This document shows positions 54,337 through 60,564 of a stretch of DNA of 60,564 bases, in pieces. Every line of letters starts with the position of its first letter. Positions within the stretch are counted from its first letter, which is position 1. Under the pieces are notes generated by a model. It made no database searches and had not been told where the DNA came from. It saw nothing but the letters and a program-made list of their open reading frames with translations. Made by a program: the position numbers and the translations under genes. Source of the stretch: Desulfatiglans anilini DSM 4660 (GTDB lineage: Bacteria > Desulfobacterota > DSM-4660 > Desulfatiglandales > Desulfatiglandaceae); contig NZ_AULM01000023.1 in assembly GCF_000422285.1 (NCBI RefSeq), positions 1 to 60,564 on the forward strand, read 5' to 3'.

Positions 54337-55824
54337 ATGGATTATGATGAGGGACGAAGGCGATTCGAGGATGAACGCGCCTGGGTGCAGCGGGGCAACC
54401 AGCCGCGGCTGGAACGGCACCTGGCCAAAGGAAAGCTGCATGTCTCCCAGAGGATCAGCATGCTCCTGGATGAGGGAAGCTGGCTGGAGTACGGGGAATT
54501 CGCCCGTTCGGTGGAGCCCGGCTTCGAAGAGCGGTCGCCCAGGGACGGTGTCATGACGGGCCTCGGCAGGATCCATGGGAGGACGGTGGCCGTCCTCGGG
54601 GACGATGTCACCGTGTTGGGCGGGACCCAGTCTTTTGTCAGTGTGAGGAAGGTGGATCGAATCATCGATCTCGCCACGCGCAACGGCTTTCCCATCCTGT
54701 CCCTTTCGGAGGGAGGCGGCGTCAGGATCCCGGATGGAATCGGATCCGGCTTCACGCGGCTGAGCGGACTGGAAACCGTCAAGTCCCTCAGCTGGCTCGC
54801 CAACCATGACAGGCGGCCCTTGATGCTGTGCGGGGTCTTCGGCTACACTTACGGGGACCCGGCCTTCAGGGCCGGCATGGCGGATATCACGCTGATGGTG
54901 GAGGACTCCTCCGTAGCGGTATCCAGCCCTCCCCTGCTGCAGGTTGCGATCAACGAAACCATCACGGACCGTGATCTGGGCGGCCCGCATATGCACGAGA
55001 CAATGACGGGGACCGTCGACCTCGTTGTCAAGACAGAGCAAGACTGCATCAGGACACTGAGGAAGATCCTTCATCTCCTCCGGTCTCCCGAATCCCCGTC
55101 GGATCCCCCCGACAGGCTCATCCCCGACCTAGAGACGATCGTTCCGCACAACAACCGGCAGGTGTACGACATGAAAAAGGTCGTCGACCGCGTTTGTGAC
55201 CATGGGGAGTGGATCGAACTCAAACCGAAATTCGGCAAAGGTCTCATCATCGGCCTTGGCAGGATCGGGGGGCGGGCGGTTGGCATCATGGCCAGTCAGC
55301 CCATGAGCGGGGGGGGATCCGTGGACGCGAAGAGCCTCAGAAAATCAGCCTCGTTCATGGAATTTGCTTCGAGGAGAAAAATCCCCCTCCTCGTGATTCA
55401 GGACATCCCTGGGTTCCTGATCGGCTCCGAAGTCGAAAAAGACGGCATGGTCAACGCCATTGCGGCCCACTCCGGCACCATGGACAGGGTGGATGTGCCC
55501 ATGGTGACCCTCATCATCCGCAAGTCTTACGGGGCGGCCTATTATTTCCTCGGAATGGCGGCCACCGGGGCCCAGTTCGTGGCGGCCTGGCCCAATGCCG
55601 AAATCAGTTTCATCGCCCCGGAGATGGGGGCGGCCATCCTGACCAAACATGCGGATCCGGCGGTCAAAGCCCAGGCCCAGCAGCAGGCGAGAGCCGACCT
55701 GACGAAAAGCGCCTCCGTGTGGGACTCGGCCTATGAATACTGGATCGATGCAATCATCTGTCCAGAGGAGACCAGGAGAGTCGTCTGCCGGGCCCTGGAT
55801 TTTTTCGCGAAGGATGGTGCATGA
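54337..55824 (+). CDS. Acyl-CoA carboxyltransferase (propionyl/methylcrotonyl-CoA type)
   Basis: A 495-aa biotin-dependent carboxyltransferase with two crotonase-like halves (about 30-260 and 290-495). Motifs include RISMLLDEGSWLEYG, SLSEGGGVRIPDG, PLLVIQDIPGFLIGSEVE and SYGAAYYFLGMAATGAQF. GGAGG is five bases before the ATG at 54337; a frame extending to 54211 is not supported. No biotin carboxylase or biotin carrier gene is near, so those must be elsewhere, or the enzyme has a different role. It is the last gene of the operon. Confidence 0.92.
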   Translation: MDYDEGRRRFEDERAWVQRGNQPRLERHLAKGKLHVSQRISMLLDEGSWLEYGEFARSVEPGFEERSPRDGVMTGLGRIHGRTVAVLGDDVTVLGGTQSFVSVRKVDRIIDLATRNGFPILSLSEGGGVRIPDGIGSGFTRLSGLETVKSLSWLANHDRRPLMLCGVFGYTYGDPAFRAGMADITLMVEDSSVAVSSPPLLQVAINETITDRDLGGPHMHETMTGTVDLVVKTEQDCIRTLRKILHLLRSPESPSDPPDRLIPDLETIVPHNNRQVYDMKKVVDRVCDHGEWIELKPKFGKGLIIGLGRIGGRAVGIMASQPMSGGGSVDAKSLRKSASFMEFASRRKIPLLVIQDIPGFLIGSEVEKDGMVNAIAAHSGTMDRVDVPMVTLIIRKSYGAAYYFLGMAATGAQFVAAWPNAEISFIAPEMGAAILTKHADPAVKAQAQQQARADLTKSASVWDSAYEYWIDAIICPEETRRVVCRALDFFAKDGA

Positions 55825-55856
55825 ACAAACGAACGGAAACACCCGCCGCCGGCGAT

Positions 55857-56252
55857 CTACTCCCCGCGAATGGCTATTTTCTTGACCCGCTCACGTGCGG
55901 CGGGCGACTTGGGGAGCTTCAATGAGAGCACGCCGTTCTTGAAGGTCGCTTCTGCCCTGTCCGGCTCCACTTCAGAGGGAAGGAAAAATCTTCGTTCAAA
56001 GAACCCCTGGTAACACTCCAGGACATAGGCACCCTTGCCTTTTTTCTCCTCCTCTTCCTTCTTCTCTCCGCGGATCATGACGCTGTCTTCGTTCACCATG
56101 ACATCGATGTCGTCCTTGTCGACGCCGGGCAGCTCCGCCCTGATCCTGATCTCATCGTCCTTTTCCTCCAGATCGACACGCGGCCAAGCGGCCGACCCCC
56201 ACGGTCCGAGCCGCCCGCGCCAGCCGAGAGGACCGAAAAAATCCTCCATCAT
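55857..56252 (-). CDS. Small heat shock protein Hsp20
   Basis: A 131-aa alpha-crystallin-type chaperone. The crystallin domain (about 25-125) includes WPRVDLEEKDDEIRIRAELP and the closing FKNGVLSLKLPK, and the C-terminal tail is short. Prefix EDFFGP is typical of bacterial Hsp20. It is 12 bp after the helical 102-aa gene on the same strand and convergent with the carboxyltransferase. Confidence 0.95.
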   Translation of the reverse strand: MMEDFFGPLGWRGRLGPWGSAAWPRVDLEEKDDEIRIRAELPGVDKDDIDVMVNEDSVMIRGEKKEEEEKKGKGAYVLECYQGFFERRFFLPSEVEPDRAEATFKNGVLSLKLPKSPAARERVKKIAIRGE

Positions 56253-56264
56253 ACGGTCCGAACC

Positions 56265-56573
56265 TCACCGGAGTTCGGGAAAGGCCTGCTCCCACACCTC
56301 GGGGTAATAAGCGGAGCTTCGGCCGACACCCACCGGCACCTGTGTCTTGCGCCATCTTGCAGGCATCAGATTTTTCACCTTCTCCGAGAGCGTTTTGACC
56401 TCCTTGGCCAGCTCTTCAGCGGATTTACGGGCCTCCTCACCGCCTGTCTTGAACTTTTCCTTCACCTTGCCGGTGAGTTCCGCCACCTCCCTTCCGAGGC
56501 TCTCGACAGCATCCCGTATCTCCTTCCCTGCCTCATCGAGCTTCTCTTTCGCCTTTTCGGAAACCGCCATCAT
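56265..56573 (-). CDS. Small charged helical protein, function unknown
   Basis: A 102-aa protein, almost entirely Glu/Lys-rich helix or coiled coil over residues 1-70 (KAKEKLDEAGKEIRDAVESL), ending in a Trp/Pro-rich tail (SAYYPEVWEQAFPELR). No domain is recognised. It lies immediately before hsp20 and is likely co-expressed with it, suggesting a stress-related role. AAGGGGTG precedes the ATG. Confidence 0.7.
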   Translation of the reverse strand: MMAVSEKAKEKLDEAGKEIRDAVESLGREVAELTGKVKEKFKTGGEEARKSAEELAKEVKTLSEKVKNLMPARWRKTQVPVGVGRSSAYYPEVWEQAFPELR

Positions 56574-56770
56574 CTCACACCCCTTCCATCTGAAAATGCC
56601 GTTATGAAATCGACCATCAAACGGAGCTTCTCGGATCTCGGCCTTTCAGACCGCAGCGCTCAGTAAACCATTTCCAGCGCCTCCTGCGGGAAAGACCGGC
56701 CTAATATCCTATATGATCCATTAAATATTGTTTTCGATTTGTCAAGACACGCCGGCACGGGCTATTTGGA

Positions 56771-56825
56771 ATCCATCCGGAAAGGATATCCCGGCAGAAC
56801 CCGTTTCCAATCCGGAAATGAGGAA
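56771..56825 (+). repeat. Dispersed structured repeat, copy E (truncated to its iteron end)
   Basis: Only the double-iteron head survives: ATCCATCCGGAAAGGATATC followed by CCCGGCAGAACCC and the second iteron GTTTCCAATCCGGAAATGAG. Beyond 56825 the sequence departs from the family and runs into a gene remnant. Confidence 0.8.
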
Positions 56826-56831
56826 ATCTCC

Positions 56832-56990
56832 CCCCAGCATCCGAATGTGCCATGGGCTGATATGCAGGCTAGGCGTCATTTTGTCGTCCATGAGCCTTTC
56901 AGTGTCAGCGAAGAAATCCTCTGGGACACGATAAACAAGGACCTTCCCGCTATGGTGGAACCCCTTGAACCGATTCTTAAATATGAATAG
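56832..56990 (+). pseudogene. C-terminal remnant of a HepT/DUF86-type RNase toxin gene
   Basis: An open frame ending at 56990 encodes about 52 residues: HPNVPWADMQARRHFVVHEP, then FSVSEEILWDTINKDLP and AMVEPLEPILKYE. This matches the C-terminal part of HepT-like (DUF86) proteins, where the RX4-6H motif is followed by YFGVDxEIVWxTVxxDLP and an amphipathic helix. The motif here (RRHFVVHEPF) has lost the Tyr. The N-terminal half and the antitoxin MntA are missing; the fragment starts right after truncated repeat copy E. Confidence 0.65.
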
Positions 56991-57170
56991 GATCGATTCG
57001 CCGCAGTTGGAGCGGAAACCCCCGAATCAGGTTGCGGAGCGCTGCGGGAGGTGGCACAATGTCGATTGACGGATGATCCGATCGGATCGCACCCTTTCAG
57101 GCGAGGATGCCGGCATGCGATGCTGAACGCGCCGGCTTGCAGGCAGTGTTTTGCTCCGGGGAGGAGCCCT

Positions 57171-58538
57171 ATGAATTTCAAGAGGCTGTTCGAACCAAAG
57201 ACGCTGGCCGTAATCGGGGTCTCCCTCGACAACGACCGCCACCCGGCCAATGTGGTCTATTACAAAAACCACCTGCGCTACCCGGTGGAGGTCTTCGCCG
57301 TCAACCCCAAGGGGGGACGCCTGCAGGGTGAGATCGTCTATTCGCGGGTGGCCGAGATTCCGAAGGCCGTCGATATCGCGGTCATCGCCGTCAGGGCGGA
57401 GTTCGTCCCGGACATCCTCGCCGACTGCATCAACAGCGGCGTTGGCGGCGCGGCCGTCATCTCCGGCGGGTTTGCCGAAAGCGGAAGGCGCGACCTGCAG
57501 GACCAGGTGACCGCGATCGCGCGGGAGGCCGATTTTCCCTTCATCGGTCCGAACTGCCTCGGACTTTACGCACCCGGGCGCATCGACAGTTTTTTCCTGC
57601 CGAGCGAGCGCTTCGTACGCCCCGAACCGGGGCCCGTCGCCGTGATCAGCCAGAGCGGGGGCATCCTGGTGGATCAGATGGTCAAGTTCGCGCAGGAAGG
57701 CGTCGGGCTCTCGATGGGCATCAGCATCGGAAACAAGGCCCTCGTCGGCGAGATCGAGCTCCTGGAGGAGTTCGGCAGGGACGACCGGACGAAGGTGATC
57801 GCCTTTTACGTGGAGGGGTTCGGGAAACGCGAGGGCCGCGCCTTTGTCGAGGCGGCCGCACGTTGCCCCAAGCCCGTGATCGTCCTCAAGGCCGGAAAGT
57901 CCGCCCTGGGTGAACGGGCGGTCTCCAGCCACACCGCCTCCCTGGCGGGCGACTACGCCGTCTTTTCTGCCGCCCTGGCTCAGCACGGCATCGTCGAGGC
58001 CCGGAACGAATTCGAGCTGCTCTCCTTTTGCGAATCGCTCAGCCGCTACCAGAGAAGCATCACGGGAAAGATCGCCATCATCACCGGAAGCGGTGGGCAC
58101 GGAGCCCTGGCGGTCGACGCCTGCGCCTCCCACAAGCTCGCGGTGCCGACCCTGTTGGAGACCGACCAGGCGCAGCTCCGGGAGCGGCTATCCCGCTCGA
58201 TCCGGTCGATTGCCGCGCTCGGGAACCCGATCGACCTGACCGGCAGCGCGCTGGACGACGACTTCTATCAGACCGCCGAATTCCTCAGCCGGACCCCCGA
58301 CGTCGACTGTCTGATCGTCCTTCTCCTGCCCTATCTGCCCGGCATCACCTCGGACCTCGGCGCCCGTCTGAGCCAGCTCTATCTGAAGGAAGGCAAACCT
58401 CTGGTCGCCTATGTTCCGCGCGTCGAAAAATACCGGATGCTGATCGAGGGCTTCGAGCTGAACGGGGTGCCCGTATCCCCTTCCATTGAAGGAGCGGTCC
58501 TGATGGCCGAGGCCATGCGGAGGTGCAAACCATGCTGA
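57171..58538 (+). CDS. ADP-forming acyl-CoA synthetase, alpha subunit
   Basis: A 455-aa alpha subunit: Rossmann CoA-binding domain (KTLAVIGVSLDNDRHPAN), FIGPNCLGLYAP, ISQSGGILVDQM, and the phosphorylated-His motif SSHTASLAGDYA. GGGGAGGAG precedes the ATG at 57171; the longer frame to 57051 is not supported. It is followed by the beta subunit with a 7-bp overlap. This split enzyme duplicates the activity of the fused protein at 30.6 kb. Confidence 0.94.
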   Translation: MNFKRLFEPKTLAVIGVSLDNDRHPANVVYYKNHLRYPVEVFAVNPKGGRLQGEIVYSRVAEIPKAVDIAVIAVRAEFVPDILADCINSGVGGAAVISGGFAESGRRDLQDQVTAIAREADFPFIGPNCLGLYAPGRIDSFFLPSERFVRPEPGPVAVISQSGGILVDQMVKFAQEGVGLSMGISIGNKALVGEIELLEEFGRDDRTKVIAFYVEGFGKREGRAFVEAAARCPKPVIVLKAGKSALGERAVSSHTASLAGDYAVFSAALAQHGIVEARNEFELLSFCESLSRYQRSITGKIAIITGSGGHGALAVDACASHKLAVPTLLETDQAQLRERLSRSIRSIAALGNPIDLTGSALDDDFYQTAEFLSRTPDVDCLIVLLLPYLPGITSDLGARLSQLYLKEGKPLVAYVPRVEKYRMLIEGFELNGVPVSPSIEGAVLMAEAMRRCKPC

Positions 58539-59221
58539 CAGAAGCGATGCGTGCGATTTTGGCGGAGGCCAGGCAGTGGGGATGGGTCCTCGAACCTGAA
58601 GCCAAGCGCCTCTTTGCCCTCTGGGGGCTCCCGGTCCCGAAGTTCACCTGGGCGCGCGACATCGGCGAAGCCCTCCGCTTCGCCGAAGAGATCGGCTACC
58701 CCGTCGCCGCGAAGGTGGTCTCGCCCGAGGTCGTCCACAAATCGGATGTCAAAGGCGTCGTGGCGGGGATCGGCGGCCGCGAAGAACTGGAAGAGGTCTT
58801 CGCACGGTTCCGGGCGCTGCCGGGTTTTAAAGGCGTACTGGTGGAGGAGATGGCGGAAGGGCTCGAGTTGATTGTCGGCGCGAAGGTCGACCACCAGTTC
58901 GGCCCCGTGATCCTTTTCGGGATCGGCGGCACAGGCGTCGAGATTTACAAGGATTCGGTCCTGCGGATGGCGCCCCTCACAGAAAAAGATGCCGACGCGA
59001 TGCTGACCGGCCTCCAGGCGCGGCCACTCCTGGAAGGATACCGCGGCCGGGACCCGGTCGACCGGCAAGGCCTGACCCGCTTCCTGCTGGACTTCTCCCG
59101 GCTGGTCATGACGCTCGAAGAGCGGATCACCTCGATCGACATCAACCCGCTCTTCTGCTCGAGCAAGGGGTGCATCGCCGCGGATGCCCGCATCATGCTC
59201 CCGTCCTTCGAGGGCGCATGA
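58532..59221 (+). CDS. ADP-forming acyl-CoA synthetase, beta subunit (ATP-grasp)
   Basis: A 229-aa ATP-grasp subunit with PEAKRLFALWGLPVPK, the second catalytic His in SPEVVHKSDVKGVV, VGAKVDHQFGPVILFGIGG and SIDINPLF. Together with the alpha subunit it links an acyl-CoA to ATP synthesis. The ATG at 58532 has GGAGG eight bases upstream. Confidence 0.94.
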   Translation: MLTEAMRAILAEARQWGWVLEPEAKRLFALWGLPVPKFTWARDIGEALRFAEEIGYPVAAKVVSPEVVHKSDVKGVVAGIGGREELEEVFARFRALPGFKGVLVEEMAEGLELIVGAKVDHQFGPVILFGIGGTGVEIYKDSVLRMAPLTEKDADAMLTGLQARPLLEGYRGRDPVDRQGLTRFLLDFSRLVMTLEERITSIDINPLFCSSKGCIAADARIMLPSFEGA

Positions 59222-59257
59222 GAGAGGCCAGGGGCCCGCGGCGGCTGCGTTCCGGTT

Positions 59258-60133
59258 TCACCGGGACACCCATAGCGTCAGGCCTTCCAGCTCCCGGAAC
59301 AGACCCCAGCTCACCGACCCCATGAAGATCTTCTGCAGGAACCCCTGGCCCGCGCCGGTCCGGCCCACGGCGACGACGGCATAGCGCCCCTCCTCCGCCT
59401 CCTTCTTGATCGTCTTGATGACAGAACTCCCTTTGAGGACCAGATTCCTCACCCGCTCCTCCGGCACACCGTTCGCAAGGAGGGTTTCACGGGATTTGGC
59501 CAGCACCGCCTCCGGCTCCCTTCCTTCCGCGCTTTTTCCCGTATCCACCATCAGGAGGGTCACATCGTGGCCCGGCTCATCACGCAGCATGAAGCCCACG
59601 TGGTCCACGATCCGTAAGGACTCGTCAGAACCGTCGACGCAGACCAGGACGTTGCGCCGCTCCAGATCGTGCTGCCGGCACATCCAGATGGGAAAGGTGA
59701 ACTCCTGCTCCAGGATCCCCTTCGTAACACTCTCCTCGAAGGCCTCCTCGATCCAGGACAGGCCCCGGCGGCCGAGGACCACGGCGTCATAGAGCCCCAT
59801 GTGGGCCTCCTGGACAATGTCCATCACCTTGGAGTAGCGGCGGGCCAGGAGCTTGGATTCCAGCTGCTCGTCCTTGAAACCGTGGGCGCGCAGCTCGGCG
59901 CGGCCCGACTCCAGTGCGCGGCGCCCCTTTTTCTCATACTGCCGGGCCTGTTCCTGCTGCTGGGCGACGGTTTCGTGCGAACGCTCGTTTTCCCAGAGCT
60001 GCGGGGGCTTCGGCGTCGTATAGAAGAGGGTGATCTTCATCCCCTCTTTGTTGCTGAAGAAGTGCCCTACGAAGCGCGCCCCGTACAATGCCCTCTTGTC
60101 CTCACTGACCGCTACGAGCAGATGCTTTTCCAC
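59258..60133 (-). CDS. Tandem-domain universal stress protein
   Basis: A 291-aa protein with two Usp domains (about 1-150 and 155-291). Both have ATP-binding-type motifs: GRRGLSWIEEAFEESVTKG in the first and GRTGAGQGFLQKIFMGSVSW in the second. The GTG start at 60133 follows AAGGAGG at five bases. It stands alone, tail to tail with the acyl-CoA synthetase genes. Confidence 0.93.
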   Translation of the reverse strand: MEKHLLVAVSEDKRALYGARFVGHFFSNKEGMKITLFYTTPKPPQLWENERSHETVAQQQEQARQYEKKGRRALESGRAELRAHGFKDEQLESKLLARRYSKVMDIVQEAHMGLYDAVVLGRRGLSWIEEAFEESVTKGILEQEFTFPIWMCRQHDLERRNVLVCVDGSDESLRIVDHVGFMLRDEPGHDVTLLMVDTGKSAEGREPEAVLAKSRETLLANGVPEERVRNLVLKGSSVIKTIKKEAEEGRYAVVAVGRTGAGQGFLQKIFMGSVSWGLFRELEGLTLWVSR

Positions 60134-60411
60134 CAGACCCTCCTTTTCTCATTGGAATTGAACAGCATGCCTATGCTGCCACAGGTAAACGATTGCTCGT
60201 GACGTGCGCCTTTCGATCCGAAAATGCATCGTACCGGCCCGGCATAGGAAAATCAGGCTTCGCGGGGAGGCGGCCTTCGGGAACCCGCCAAGGCGAATGG
60301 ATAAACCGACGCCGGTATCGCGCGGATCGGGACCCGTTCCAGAGCACCAGCCCTGAGGAGATAAGCCGTCTGAAGAAAATAGCATTTCCGGATTATTCCT
60401 TTTTATTCTAG

Positions 60412-60564
60412 TATCCGTCCGGAAATGATTTCCCGGCAGAACCCGGTTTCCAATCCGGAAATGAGGATTTTTCTTCACACCCTTCGGGTGCTCAGTCCCA
60501 CCGCTTCGCGGCGGGTCCCGGTTTCTTCACACCCTTCGGGTGCTCAGTCCCACCGCTTCGCGGC
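60412..60564 (+). repeat. Dispersed structured repeat, copy F (cut by window edge), with tandem hairpin unit
   Basis: Forward copy starting with TCCGTCCGGAAATGATTTCC. The two-hairpin unit (CACCC-TTC-GGGTG and CCGC-TTC-GCGG) from 60471 is repeated in tandem with a 52-bp period from 60523 to the window end, so this copy carries at least two hairpin pairs. A further inverted iteron CATTTCCGGAT lies just upstream at 60383-60393. Confidence 0.85.

Noticed and set aside
1..60564. CRISPR array as explanation of the repeats
   Set aside because: The repeats are single, kilobases apart, in both orientations and about 230 bp long, with no spacers and no cas genes.

Overview
The window (about 60.6 kb, GC-rich) looks like a chromosomal segment of a strictly anaerobic, lipid- or aromatic-acid-degrading Desulfobacterota (deltaproteobacterium), perhaps near Desulfatiglans/Desulfobacteraceae. 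This is inferred from the gene set, not from a marker gene: a MoeA-PBP fusion beside MoeA, ADP-forming acyl-CoA synthetases, a large beta-oxidation operon with a Liv-type transporter, an FtsEX-EnvC-CtpA cluster and a complete Tol-Pal cluster. There are no rRNA, tRNA, CRISPR, phage or transposase genes.

Layout. 0-12.2 kb (minus strand) is cell-envelope biology: ftsE-ftsX-envC-ctpA and the start of a membrane-anchored protein (division-linked peptidoglycan hydrolysis), a TolC-family channel, and tolQ-tolR-tolA-tolB-pal-cpoB. 12.6-18.3 kb (minus) is a molybdenum-cofactor operon (moeA, moeA-PBP, a short ModE-like regulator, a VOC protein, moaA, mobB). Divergent from it (18.6-20.7 kb) are a Cys/His-bearing protein of unknown function and two GNAT acetyltransferases. 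21.3-26.6 kb (minus) is an SOS mutagenesis cassette, lexA / imuB-like / dnaE2, with no imuA. 27.1-38.2 kb is mixed: pncB, a long KamA-type radical-SAM protein, a fused ADP-forming acyl-CoA synthetase, an enoyl-CoA hydratase, a UvrD-like helicase and an MFS transporter. 38.7-40.6 kb is a sensor phosphatase (dCache-HAMP-PP2C). 40.7-55.8 kb is a 13-gene plus-strand operon: acyl-CoA dehydrogenase, thiolase, livKHMGF, tetR, 3-hydroxyacyl-CoA dehydrogenase, two acyl-CoA ligases, a degenerate acyl-CoA dehydrogenase and a carboxyltransferase. It begins at a promoter overlapped by a palindromic operator, probably bound by the operon's own TetR regulator. The end holds Hsp20 and a helical partner, a split ADP-forming acyl-CoA synthetase and a tandem universal stress protein.

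Most unusual feature. A family of dispersed, structured intergenic repeats of about 225-235 bp occurs six times (two of them incomplete: one a fragment, one cut by the window edge) at roughly 0.2, 12.5, 25.8, 34.5, 56.8 and 60.5 kb. Each full copy has terminal inverted motifs, two short hairpins and a long central hairpin. Differences between copies preserve base pairing (one swapped pair, two G-U wobbles), while insertions and deletions break reading frames. This points to a MITE-like element that may act as a structured RNA. The short ORFs it creates should not be called proteins. One truncated copy is joined to the tail of a HepT/DUF86 gene.
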